Positions 1 to 6,581 of a DNA stretch of 48,809 bases are shown in pieces. Position 1 is the stretch's first letter, and every line of letters starts with the position of its first letter. This DNA is from an uncultured Prevotellaceae bacterium (GTDB lineage Bacteria > Bacteroidota > Bacteroidia > Bacteroidales > Bacteroidaceae), in assembly GCA_902785945.1 (NCBI GenBank), contig CADAAR010000017.1:1-48809 (forward strand), written 5' to 3'. Both the position numbers and the translations under genes were made by a program. The notes beneath the pieces are model-generated. The model searched no databases and was not told the DNA's origin. It worked only from the letters and a program-made list of their open reading frames with translations.

Positions 1-345
1 GGTTATATAAAGGCTATAAACCCTCATGTAACCGTTAGCGGAACTAATAAGTTCATTGCCAATGGCTTGCCAGAATGGTATTTGGGATGGACTGTTGATG
101 GTTATGATGAATTTGCAGTTTCTGCATCACTTGTACGTTTAAGTAAGTTTGGAATTATTGAATTGATGTATGATAGAACTATATCAGGAGAGGATTATTC
201 AGGATTACAGCAAACACCATTTATAAAGAAGATGCTTGATGGGCACCAATTTGTGCATCCAAATAAGACGTTATGCATCACAGCTACGAACAGTGTCGTA
301 TTTGTGAATGAATATGGTAAGCAGTTTAGGGAGGCGTGTAGATAG
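1..345 (+). CDS. C-terminal part of an accessory protein, possibly DUF4393 (Abi-alpha)-like; 5' end outside window
   Basis: The frame is open from base 1, so only the last 114 residues are visible and the start lies upstream of the window. The tail reads like the end of DUF4393/Abi-alpha proteins: a 'slvRLskfGiIel' segment followed by a final 'vNEYGKQFREAC' resembling their 'LTpfGkqF..aC' ending. This is a weak, remembered resemblance, not an alignment. The first codon usable as an isolated start would be TTG at 67, but the upstream codons continue the same protein. The gene is AT-rich and is followed by a helicase-associated-domain fragment and a PIN-like gene, an accessory or defence-like context. 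It could equally be an unrelated hypothetical protein. Confidence 0.55.
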   Translation, partial: GYIKAINPHVTVSGTNKFIANGLPEWYLGWTVDGYDEFAVSASLVRLSKFGIIELMYDRTISGEDYSGLQQTPFIKKMLDGHQFVHPNKTLCITATNSVVFVNEYGKQFREACR

Positions 346-350
346 GTAGT

Positions 351-449
351 ATGACGCAGGATGAGAAGTGTCAAGCTAAGTATGATGAGGTGGTTGAGTT
401 CATAAAGACGAACAAGAGGAAGCCGTCGAAGGAGAAACGTGGGTGTTGA
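351..449 (+). pseudogene. 32-codon remnant resembling a helicase-associated (HA) domain
   Basis: A short ORF from ATG 351 to TGA 447-449 encodes a peptide containing YDEVVEFIKTNKRKPSK. That pattern (aromatic, about ten residues, then a basic stretch with PSK) is typical of one helicase-associated repeat found in tandem at the C terminus of Bacteroidetes DEAD/DEAH helicases. Only one incomplete repeat is present and the conserved Trp of the next half is missing, so it reads as a leftover rather than a functional gene. It starts 5 bases after the preceding stop. A genuine tiny peptide cannot be excluded. Confidence 0.45.
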
Positions 450-466
450 AAATGTACTAACTATAG

Positions 467-1858
467 ATGAAACGTGTATATTTAGATTGGGGTGTTGTAA
501 GCTACTTAAAAAAGGATAAGTATGCTAAATTAAGAAATCTGCTTGTCTTGAATAAGGACAGGCTGTTCTTAATTTATTCTTCTGCTCATTTTGAAGATCT
601 TATGAGGAGTAAAGGTGCCCCACAATTTAATAATGATATTCAAACATTGTCAGATCTTGTGGATGATCATCTGTTGGATTTTAACAAGAATGTGGTCTGG
701 CCATATCGTGCTACTCCAGAAGATTTCTGTCATAATTATGTTGATAATTCTTCAAAGCTTTCACAAGATGTTGACTCGTTTCTTTCTGCAATTGAAGCTG
801 CTTCGATGCCTGGAGATAACACCATTGATCAGATTAAGGCTAATATGAATGTTGTTTTCCCTATTCCTCAGGAATTCCGCACTAATGAGCTTTTCATGAG
901 AATGTTACCAGGTCTCCCAGAATCTCCAACTGTTAGGGATGTTATAGAGTCTGTTCGTCAATTTCTGTGTGATATGATGATGAATGGCGGTTCTTATAAA
1001 AACTATAGAAAGTCTATTCATGAAAATGGATTTAAGTTGGAAGCGAATGCGGGTAATTGGAAAGATGAAGAGGCGACAGATAAAATCTCATTATTCCTGA
1101 AATCAAAGGGCATAAGTATGTCTTTTAATGATTATGTAAAGATGAGCTTTCATGGTAAGAAAATTACAGACCACGAGTTCTTTACAGCGGCCTACTGTAT
1201 CTTGGATATGCTGGGATTTCATTCTGATAAACTTCCTAAAGCGAGTAATACGGTACGAAATGTTACAACCGATGCAAAACATGCGTATTTTGCAGGGTAT
1301 TGTGATTGGTTTGTTACAGCGGACACGCGACTGTATCATAAAGCGAAAGCACTTTATAGTAATTTTAGAGTTTCTACGAGCGTTTTGTCTCCTGAGGAGG
1401 CTATGTCGGCAATTGAAGAGGAAATTCGTCCTTTCAATCAGAATTATATCAGAACTTTTATAGAAGATGAATTGAAAGGTGAACATGTTGTGGAACATCA
1501 TAGAAAAGAAAATGATATGGATTCTGATTATGTTGTATACAAATTCTCGAATCGATTCTTAGGGATCTTTACTCATGGGATTCATTATCATAATTCTGAT
1601 GGTTCGAATTTGATTCAATTTAAGTTGGCTTTTGATAATTATTCCCGATTCCTTTTCTATGATGAGGTGGCAATAATTATTGATACTATAACAGATTATT
1701 TTGGGTTACAAGGTATATCTGACTATGATTCATTGCGTAAGAAATTCATAGAAGGAAATACAGACGTTACGATTAGTTGGCGTTTTGAAAACGGCTTTGT
1801 ATGTGTTAAGAATGATGAGGAACGACAACGGCCAGAGTTGTACTTTATGATAAAATAA
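467..1858 (+). CDS. Large PIN-like putative nuclease, accessory or defence-type
   Basis: A 463-residue protein. It opens with KRVYLDWGVVSYLK, where Asp7 sits where PIN-fold nucleases carry their first metal-binding Asp, followed by an 'IYSSAHFEDL' segment like the second conserved acidic region. Near residues 270-295 there is DAKHAYFAGYCDWFVTADT, which matches the PIN pattern 'D..h..aa..aD.fvTaD' with the remaining acidic residues. The ~200 residues between these and the ~140-residue C-terminal tail have no motif I recognise. PIN proteins are usually ~130-150 aa, so this would be a long variant with an inserted helical region. No -7 box lies directly upstream, so it may be co-transcribed with the preceding fragments. 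Base composition is AT-rich compared with core genes. A REP palindrome begins at the first base after its TAA. RNase activity is inferred from motifs only. Confidence 0.6.
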   Translation: MKRVYLDWGVVSYLKKDKYAKLRNLLVLNKDRLFLIYSSAHFEDLMRSKGAPQFNNDIQTLSDLVDDHLLDFNKNVVWPYRATPEDFCHNYVDNSSKLSQDVDSFLSAIEAASMPGDNTIDQIKANMNVVFPIPQEFRTNELFMRMLPGLPESPTVRDVIESVRQFLCDMMMNGGSYKNYRKSIHENGFKLEANAGNWKDEEATDKISLFLKSKGISMSFNDYVKMSFHGKKITDHEFFTAAYCILDMLGFHSDKLPKASNTVRNVTTDAKHAYFAGYCDWFVTADTRLYHKAKALYSNFRVSTSVLSPEEAMSAIEEEIRPFNQNYIRTFIEDELKGEHVVEHHRKENDMDSDYVVYKFSNRFLGIFTHGIHYHNSDGSNLIQFKLAFDNYSRFLFYDEVAIIIDTITDYFGLQGISDYDSLRKKFIEGNTDVTISWRFENGFVCVKNDEERQRPELYFMIK

Positions 1859-1892
1859 CCTATCACTCGGGCCAGGCCCAGCGATAGATTTT
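1859..1892. repeat. REP palindrome copy 1
   Basis: The first base of the palindrome follows the TAA of the PIN-like gene directly. The left arm is CCTATCACTCGGGCC and the right arm GGCCCAGCGATAG, followed by ATTTTT. The stem is imperfect: one arm has lost a base relative to the best copy at 11091. The T run on the right makes it a plausible rightward terminator. Confidence 0.85.
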
Positions 1893-1926
1893 TGGGGAAA
1901 AATTTGGTGGTTACGGGGAAAATGAT

Positions 1927-1934
1927 TAATTTTG
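1927..1934 (+). promoter_or_regulatory. Bacteroidetes -7 box for the RAYT gene
   Basis: TAATTTTG followed by CAG lies 28 bases upstream of the RAYT start codon, and a TTTGG that could act as the -33 element is about 20 bases further upstream. The transposase therefore appears to have its own promoter between the REP copy and the gene. Confidence 0.6.
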
Positions 1935-1962
1935 CAGCTGTTATCAGTAATTCTAAGAAACT

Positions 1963-2751
1963 ATGACAAGACAACTCAGACAACAAAGTGCTACTGGCAT
2001 CCATCATGTGATGCTTCGGGGAATCAACCGTCAGACGATATTTGAAGACGATGATGACTTCTGTAAATTCGTGTTTATTCTCAAGGACATGGTCCAGCCT
2101 CACGATCAGCTCAGGCGGCCGTTGCCCTCTCGTTGTGCAATCTATTCTTACTGCTTGATGCCCAACCATGTTCATCTGCTGATTCAGGAGAAGGCTGACG
2201 GGCTGGCTGCTGTCGTGAGGGATATCGCGTCTCGGTTTGCGAGGTATTACAATGACAAGTATGGACATTTCGGGCACCTTTTTCAGGATCGGTACAAGAG
2301 TGAGCCGGTAAACGATGCAGGGTATTTTCTGGTGCTTATCAGGTATATTCATCAGAATCCGATTGCCGGCGGGTTGTGTGACGACGTGGAATCGTATACG
2401 TGGAGCAGTTGGCAGGAGTTTACAGGGGACAAGAGGAGTGTGTCTTCGATTTGCGCTGTTGGGGCGGTCCTGAAGAAATTCCCGTTGGAGGACTTGCGCG
2501 AACAGGTGAACACGCCGTTGTCGAAGGCTCTGAAGGTGATGGATTACGATACCCGGAGTGGGACTATTTCCGACGAGGAGGTGAGGGCTTTTTTCTTGTC
2601 GAATTATGGGTTGAACCGTGCTGCGGACCTCGCTTTGTATGAGAAGTCTCGGCGAAATGAAATCCTTAAAGCAGCCAAGGATTTTGGGGCAAGTATCCGC
2701 CAGTTGTCGCGGCTTACGTCGTTGGGATACTCTATCGTACAAAATGCTTGA
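1963..2751 (+). CDS. REP-associated tyrosine transposase (RAYT, Y1/IS200-like fold)
   Basis: A 262-residue single-strand-type HUH transposase. The metal-binding HUH motif is in MPNHVHLLIQ (His69 and His71). The helix after it, ASRFARYYNDKYGHFGHLFQ, carries the catalytic-Tyr region (Tyr95/Tyr96) followed by a typical 'GHLFQdRYKS' segment. Next comes 'YIHQNP', characteristic of RAYTs. Residues ~180-262 form a C-terminal extension ending in IRQLSRLTSLGYSIVQ, which looks like a helix-turn-helix and is seen in several non-proteobacterial RAYT groups. RAYTs nick and join REP palindromes and are usually single-copy domesticated genes, not true insertion sequences. Here two REPs in exact inverted orientation start 2 bases after the stop codon, another lies upstream at 1859, and more are scattered to 11121. 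The start ATG 1963 follows a clear -7 box. Confidence 0.93.
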   Translation: MTRQLRQQSATGIHHVMLRGINRQTIFEDDDDFCKFVFILKDMVQPHDQLRRPLPSRCAIYSYCLMPNHVHLLIQEKADGLAAVVRDIASRFARYYNDKYGHFGHLFQDRYKSEPVNDAGYFLVLIRYIHQNPIAGGLCDDVESYTWSSWQEFTGDKRSVSSICAVGAVLKKFPLEDLREQVNTPLSKALKVMDYDTRSGTISDEEVRAFFLSNYGLNRAADLALYEKSRRNEILKAAKDFGASIRQLSRLTSLGYSIVQNA

Positions 2752-2753
2752 AA

Positions 2754-2784
2754 CCTATCGCTGGGGCCAGGCCCGGGTGATAGG
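2754..2784. repeat. REP palindrome copy 2 (left half of inverted pair behind RAYT)
   Basis: Starts 2 bases after the RAYT stop. The arms are CCTATCGCTGGGGCC and GGCCCGGGTGATAGG around a central A. It is the exact reverse complement of copy 3 at 2798-2828, and 13 bases separate the two. Confidence 0.93.
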
Positions 2785-2797
2785 TCCCTTCCAAAAA

Positions 2798-2828
2798 CCT
2801 ATCACCCGGGCCTGGCCCCAGCGATAGG
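2798..2828. repeat. REP palindrome copy 3 (right half of inverted pair behind RAYT)
   Basis: The arms are CCTATCACCCGGGCC and GGCCCCAGCGATAGG around a central T. All 31 bases are the reverse complement of copy 2, so the pair could fold into one long cruciform as well as two small hairpins. This is the classic BIME arrangement. Confidence 0.93.
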
Positions 2829-2920
2829 TTGAACTGATGGAATTGTGCGAAAAGTATAGGAGAGTGAATCAGTATCAGTAGTTTTTTTAGGAAAAGTTTC
2901 GTTATATCAGAAAAAAGTTG

Positions 2921-2928
2921 TACCTTTG
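2921..2928 (+). promoter_or_regulatory. -7 box for the DUF234 ATPase gene, with 15-bp tandem repeat in the leader
   Basis: TACCTTTG at 2921-2928 gives a leader of about 60 bases. Inside that leader, 2933-2947 (GAAATGGCTGTTTCG) is repeated with two changes at 2948-2962 (GAAATGGCCGTTGCG), and a third partial GAAATTG follows. The tandem repeat could be a regulator site or a slippage product. Confidence 0.6.
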
Positions 2929-2996
2929 CATCGAAATGGCTGTTTCGGAAATGGCCGTTGCGGAAATTGAGATACAATCATTCAAAGGTTTAAAAT

Positions 2997-4316
2997 ATGA
3001 GATTCTACGACAGAGAACAGGAAATAGCCTTCCTAAGGGAGATTCGGGATACAGCTGAGAAGGTGGCCCGCTTTACGGTGGTGACCGGCAGGAGACGTAT
3101 CGGCAAGACAACGTTGATAAGGGAGGCATACAAGGATGAACCCTTTGTATACTTCTTTGTGGCCAGGAAGGCGGAATCGGACTTGTGCGAGGTATATCTG
3201 GAAGAGATCAGTGAGAAGTTGGGCATCCCCACATTGGGCAGCAGCAGGCACTTCAGCGAGATATTCCGATACCTGATGCAACTGTCGCAGACGAAGAGCT
3301 TTACGCTGGTGATTGACGAGTTCCAGGATTTCTTCAGGGTGAACAAGGCCGTTTACAGTGAGATGCAGGACATCTGGGACGAGTATGAGAATACGTCAAA
3401 GATTAATCTGGTGGTGTGCGGCAGTATCTACTCGCTGATGCAGAAGATATTCAAGCACAAGAAGGAGCCTCTGTACGGAAGGCATACCGCAGAGTTGAGG
3501 GTGAAGCCTTTCAAACCCTCGGTACTGAAGCAGATAATGGCAGATGCTAAGCCTGACTATAGTAAGGAGGACTTGCTGGCGCTGTTCACCTTTACGGGAG
3601 GTGTGGCTAAGTATGTGGGTCTGTTGGTAGATGGAGGCGCAGTTGACAAGGATGCCATGATTCGGTATATCATCAGCCCCAATTCGACCTTTCTGAACGA
3701 GGGAAAGAACAATCTGATAGAGGAGTTCGGTAAGGACTACGGTATCTATTTCTCCATCCTCTCGTGCATTGCCAGAGGCAAAAATACCCGCAACGAGATA
3801 GAGGATGTGATTGGCAAAGAGGTGGGGGGATACCTGACCAACCTGGCTGAGGAGTATGAGTTGATAAGCAAGCGGCAGCCCCTGTTTGAGAAGAGTGCGA
3901 ATAAGAATGTCCGCTATGAGTTGAACGATGTGTTTTACAGTTTCTGGTTCCGGTTTGTCTTTAAATACAGCTATATTATTGAGATTGAGAACTATGCGAA
4001 GCTGCAGGAGATCATCGAGCGCGACTATAGCACATTCAGCGGACTGATGCTGGAACGTTATTTCCACCGTATGGCGATGGAATCTGGCGAGTTCACACGT
4101 ATTGGCCGCTGGTGGGATAGAAAGGGCGAAAATGAGATAGACATGATAGCCGAGGACGAGTTGGGCCACAGCGTGACGTTCTACGAGATTAAACGTCAGG
4201 CGGATGAAATCAGTACTGGTGTGCTGAAGCAGCGGGCAGAGGTGATGCTACAGGCAACGCGTGAGTTTAAGAAATATGATATCTCGTACAAGGGACTGTC
4301 GATGGAGAATATGTAA
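2997..4316 (+). CDS. AAA ATPase with DUF234-type nuclease-like C terminus
   Basis: A 439-residue protein. The N terminus 'RFYDREQEIAFL' leads into a Walker A GRRRIGKTTL (residues 31-40), and Walker B is LVIDEFQDF with Asp107/Glu108; together these mark the ATPase_2 family (PF01637). The C-terminal third matches DUF234 (PF03008): WDRKGENEIDMIAEDE followed ~15 residues later by FYEIKRQA. The Asp plus Glu-x-Lys spacing resembles a PD-(D/E)xK nuclease core. Such ATPases are common single genes in variable regions of Bacteroidales and archaea; their true role is unknown. The promoter and tandem-repeat leader lie upstream, and a REP hairpin with a T run begins 2 bases after the stop and separates it from the convergent amidase. 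Confidence 0.85.
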   Translation: MRFYDREQEIAFLREIRDTAEKVARFTVVTGRRRIGKTTLIREAYKDEPFVYFFVARKAESDLCEVYLEEISEKLGIPTLGSSRHFSEIFRYLMQLSQTKSFTLVIDEFQDFFRVNKAVYSEMQDIWDEYENTSKINLVVCGSIYSLMQKIFKHKKEPLYGRHTAELRVKPFKPSVLKQIMADAKPDYSKEDLLALFTFTGGVAKYVGLLVDGGAVDKDAMIRYIISPNSTFLNEGKNNLIEEFGKDYGIYFSILSCIARGKNTRNEIEDVIGKEVGGYLTNLAEEYELISKRQPLFEKSANKNVRYELNDVFYSFWFRFVFKYSYIIEIENYAKLQEIIERDYSTFSGLMLERYFHRMAMESGEFTRIGRWWDRKGENEIDMIAEDELGHSVTFYEIKRQADEISTGVLKQRAEVMLQATREFKKYDISYKGLSMENM

Positions 4317-4318
4317 AA

Positions 4319-4348
4319 CCTATCACTGGGGCCTGGCCCGGTGATAGG
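4319..4348. repeat. REP palindrome copy 4 between convergent genes, likely bidirectional terminator
   Basis: The arms are CCTATCACTGGGGCC and GGCCCGGTGATAGG. An A run precedes it and six Ts follow (4349-4354), so it has the shape of an intrinsic terminator in both directions. It lies between the DUF234 ATPase stop (4316) and the amidase stop (4363). Confidence 0.88.
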
Positions 4349-4362
4349 TTTTTTGAGAGGGA

Positions 4363-4803
4363 CTAGTAGTCGGAGTGTGGGGGTTGGAGATCGGCGTAGG
4401 CTTGAGAGGCGGGGAAACATGGACAGTCCTTGGCGACGTGGGGGAGCTCATTGTGGCCGAGGATGCGGGCGTCAGGATAATCATAAGTTAGATCCTTCAG
4501 CAGCTCATAGAGAGAGTGCTTCTGGGCCACAGTACGGGTGTCGTCAGCATGGCCGTTCTCGTCCAAGCCACCTTCGTAGACAATGCCGAGGGAACAGTGG
4601 TTGTAGTGACGGGCATGAACGCCCTGGACATTCTCCGGTAGGAGCGGAATGACATCGCCGTTGAGACGGACGTAGTAGTGGTAGCTGCACTGGCCGTATT
4701 TGGCTTCGCCGCAGGCAATCAGGTTTTCAACGCTGAAGGGGCGGTTGCATTTGGTGGCGGTGCAGTGAATGACTAGCATTGATACCTTTTGAAGGGATTT
4801 CAT
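4363..4803 (-). CDS. N-acetylmuramoyl-L-alanine amidase (Amidase_2 type)
   Basis: A 146-residue zinc amidase that would cut the bond between MurNAc and L-Ala in peptidoglycan. Motifs: VIHCTAT near residues 12-17 (first zinc His), YHYYVRLNGDVIPLLPE, a GVHARHYNHCSLGIVYEGG block (second conserved His region), ILGHNELP, and the terminal KDCPCF with the last zinc Cys. No signal peptide is visible, so release would need lysis or another exporter. Upstream in the same orientation are a smalltalk peptide gene (4831-4944) and an HU-like gene (5183-6052), a combination often seen together in Bacteroidales mobile and variable regions. The ATG at 4803 is the only reasonable start. A second, truncated amidase of the same type lies at 8539-8688. 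Confidence 0.92.
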   Translation of the reverse strand: MKSLQKVSMLVIHCTATKCNRPFSVENLIACGEAKYGQCSYHYYVRLNGDVIPLLPENVQGVHARHYNHCSLGIVYEGGLDENGHADDTRTVAQKHSLYELLKDLTYDYPDARILGHNELPHVAKDCPCFPASQAYADLQPPHSDY

Positions 4804-4830
4804 TATTCTTATAAGAATTTAGTTTGAGAA

Positions 4831-4944
4831 CTAGAATAGTGTTGGGGCGCAACTCTGTACAGCTATTGTGCCCAAGACTGAGGTTGTCACGGTTGCCATG
4901 AATTTTAGCACCTTAACAATGGTGGTCCAATTAATTTTTATCAT
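4831..4944 (-). CDS. Smalltalk-type 37-aa peptide
   Basis: A short gene from ATG 4944 to TAG 4831-4833. The peptide begins MIKINWTTIVKVLKFMATV, continues with a hydrophobic stretch TTSVLGTIAV, and then has a lipobox-like QSCAP. This matches the pattern of Bacteroidales 'smalltalk' proteins (short basic N terminus, a single hydrophobic helix with TTLG-like core, terminal Ser-Cys), which sit between HU-like DNA-binding genes and Amidase_2 genes exactly as here. The function is unknown; a membrane-active or lysis-assisting peptide next to an amidase lacking a signal sequence is an attractive inference. A purine-rich GAAAGA lies just before the ATG. Confidence 0.8.
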   Translation of the reverse strand: MIKINWTTIVKVLKFMATVTTSVLGTIAVQSCAPTLF

Positions 4945-5182
4945 TCTTTCAATCTTTATTAAAGTTAAAATTAGATAGAAGAGGGGGAGAAGGAAGAGTG
5001 CAGGCAGCATTCAAGGTTGTGATATGGATGGTGTTTCTGTGCTGGGACAGACTGGATAGCCTTTGCTACACCCAGGACACATCTTCCCTCTTCCATGACT
5101 TACGTCGAAATCGCTCACGCTCAACAGATTTCAAGTGAACTTGGTCTGTTTTCGCTTAATCGCGATTTTCTTCCATCATACA
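4945..5182. other. Intergenic gap between HU-like gene and smalltalk peptide
   Basis: No convincing gene in either strand. A 24-codon minus-strand frame starting near 5085 exists but has no supporting context. The gap separates the HU-like gene from the smalltalk/amidase pair by about 240 bases and shows no clear -7 box or terminator. Confidence 0.5.
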
Positions 5183-6052
5183 TCAGTCCTGGTCGAGGCC
5201 GTCGCCGCTGTCGCCACCGTCGGGAGTGCCTTTGGTGAAGGTCTTGGAAGAGACTGAGGACGAAACCTCATTCAGGATGGCAATGGCACGGATCGTGGCG
5301 GTGTCGGTCAGGGTGAAGGGCTCAGAGTACTCGGGGCTCTCGGCTGAAGGTGTCGAGCCATCGATGGTGTAGTGGATGGATGCGCCCTGAGGACCTTGGA
5401 TCGTCACGGTGGTGGACTCCTCAAAGGGGGTAGTGCCTGAGATCTCGGGAGCGGTTACAGGTTCAGGGTTAGAGTTGCTGCCCTGATTACCGCTCTGCGA
5501 GCCTCCCTGTTCGCCAGAGGTGCCACTCTGAGAACCGTTAGAGTTGCCTGAACCGCCCGCGTTGGTGCTGTCGCCGTTAGATGATTCGGGTTCGACATTC
5601 ATGGCGTTGTCGTGGGTCTCCTCGAAGACGACGTCCTTCAGCATCGTGATGGCGTTGACGTACTTCTGCTTGACAGAGCCATCGTCCATCTTCTGCTGAC
5701 CAACAACGACGCGAGTGGTCTCGGGCTGGAAGAGGACACGACGGGTGGTGATGGTTTGGGCACCGCAGTCCTCGAGTTTCATGACACCGATAGAGCTGAA
5801 ACCTACCTTGAAGATGCCAATGCCGTCGAGCTTGATCTTCTGGCCGAGTTCGAAGAAGTGCTTGAAGGCTTCGCCGAGCTCCTGGAGGACGGCCTTGATG
5901 TCGGACTTCTTCACCGAGGCCTGGCGCTGGATGAAGTCGGAGAGTTCCTCAGTGCCGATGAAGTGGTTGTCGTAGACAGCCGTGGCGAAGTACTTGCCGT
6001 AAGCGGGGCTCTGGCTGTTTTTGTTTTGGGATTTAATAAATTTTTGAGACAT
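5183..6052 (-). CDS. HU-like DNA-binding protein with Gly/Ser linker and chitobiase-type C-terminal domain
   Basis: A 289-residue protein. Residues 1-~125 match the HU-like DNA-binding family of Bacteroidales ('HU-HIG'): YGKYFATAVYDNHFIGTEEL, then 'FKHFFELGQKIKLDGIGIF' in place of the HU beta arm entry. Residues ~150-200 are a low-complexity Gly/Ser/Asn/Gln linker. Residues ~200-270 (VTIQGPQGASIHYTIDGSTP) match the CHB_HEX_C/Fn3-like domain of secreted glycosidases, which is odd for a nucleoid protein. It heads the HU / smalltalk / amidase set transcribed leftward. A minus-strand -7 box is at 6277-6284, giving a ~220-base leader that contains a G10/C10 tract and three short dyad repeats. A BIME begins 4 bases beyond that box. 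Confidence 0.85.
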   Translation of the reverse strand: MSQKFIKSQNKNSQSPAYGKYFATAVYDNHFIGTEELSDFIQRQASVKKSDIKAVLQELGEAFKHFFELGQKIKLDGIGIFKVGFSSIGVMKLEDCGAQTITTRRVLFQPETTRVVVGQQKMDDGSVKQKYVNAITMLKDVVFEETHDNAMNVEPESSNGDSTNAGGSGNSNGSQSGTSGEQGGSQSGNQGSNSNPEPVTAPEISGTTPFEESTTVTIQGPQGASIHYTIDGSTPSAESPEYSEPFTLTDTATIRAIAILNEVSSSVSSKTFTKGTPDGGDSGDGLDQD

Positions 6053-6143
6053 AGTTTAAAAAGTAAAAAGGTAAAAAAGTAAGAAAGTAAAACAGGCTTG
6101 CGGAGAGACGCTCTTAACGAACTATCCGGATAGTTTCGACGTG

Positions 6144-6232
6144 TCGTTCAGATTGTCTGCATGGGGGGGGGGTAAGAGATAATCCCTTCATGTCGTTCAG
6201 ACGGTCTGAGTGACTCGTTCAGAAGGTCTCAA
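6144..6232. repeat. Three dyad repeats (TCGTTCAGA..GTCT) in the HU leader
   Basis: TCGTTCAGA begins at 6144, 6193 and 6215. Each copy is followed by a GTCT, making a dyad such as CAGACGGTCTG. The three copies flank a run of ten G at 6163-6172. They sit between the promoter and the start of the HU-like gene, in the transcribed leader, so they could be protein-binding sites or RNA hairpins. Confidence 0.55.
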
Positions 6233-6276
6233 TGAAGCAAAATTTCCCGGGGCGCGCATGGATCGCTTTCCACTTG

Positions 6277-6284
6277 CAAAGGTA
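6277..6284 (-). promoter_or_regulatory. -7 box for the HU-like gene
   Basis: The minus strand reads TACCTTTGC here, oriented leftward to the HU-like gene. The -33 position (about 6300-6310) falls inside the REP copy that begins at 6288, where no TTG-type -33 element is visible. Confidence 0.6.
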
Positions 6285-6287
6285 CTA

Positions 6288-6378
6288 TATCACTGGGGCC
6301 AGGCCCCGCTGATAGGTCCCATCTATCACCCGGGCTTGGCCCCAGTGATAGATTTTTGCATCTTTAACGAGGAAAACG
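6288..6378. repeat. BIME A: two REPs plus 27-base flank, duplicated at 8689-8779
   Basis: The first REP is 6288-6316 (TATCACTGGGGCC / GGCCCCGCTGATAGG) and the second 6323-6351 (CTATCACCCGGGC / GGCCCCAGTGATAG). The unit continues to 6378 through a flank that reads TTTTTGCATCTTTAACGAGG and then AAAACG. The same 91 bases recur at 8689-8779, with one difference noticed at the centre of the first REP. Confidence 0.9.
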
Positions 6379-6389
6379 GTAAGCATTCG

Positions 6390-6433
6390 ATAAAGTAACT
6401 ATATGATATTCTATCACCAGGGCCAGTGATAGG
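6390..6433. repeat. REP remnant copy with 27-base flank shared with 9079-9118
   Basis: The 27 bases from 6390 (start TAAAGTAACTATATGATATT) are identical to those from 9079. They run into a shortened palindrome, CTATCACCAG / GGCCAGTGATAGG, at 6411-6433. Together with BIME A this is the two-ended shell of the unit that at 8689-9118 still contains a small gene. Confidence 0.85.
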
Positions 6434-6522
6434 TTTCTGACGATATTATGGCTGAAAAACATGAATAGTATAATTAATGCTAAAAATTTGATTGAGTATT
6501 TGGAATTTTACCAAAATAGTTG

Positions 6523-6530
6523 TATTTTTG
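6523..6530 (+). promoter_or_regulatory. -7 box for the RloA/RloB-like operon
   Basis: TATTTTTG at 6523-6530, with a TTTGG about 20 bases upstream, gives a leader of about 45 bases for the ATPase gene at 6582. Confidence 0.55.
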
Positions 6531-6581
6531 TGCCCAAATTGTAAGTTTCTTACGAAAACGAGATAAAAAATAGGCAAATCT

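Noticed and set aside
1723-2742. 339-codon minus-strand ORF opposite the RAYT gene
   Set aside because: It is antisense to the clear RAYT motifs and to the end of the PIN-like gene and has no promoter or family pattern.
1963-2828. Complete IS200-type insertion sequence
   Set aside because: The domains and the REP environment fit a RAYT; no IS200/605 left and right ends or second copy of the gene are visible.
6210-6398. 62-codon plus-strand ORF upstream of the RloA-like gene
   Set aside because: Most of its codons are translated REP palindromes and their flank; the same holds for the extended frame at 8539-8784 beyond the amidase part.
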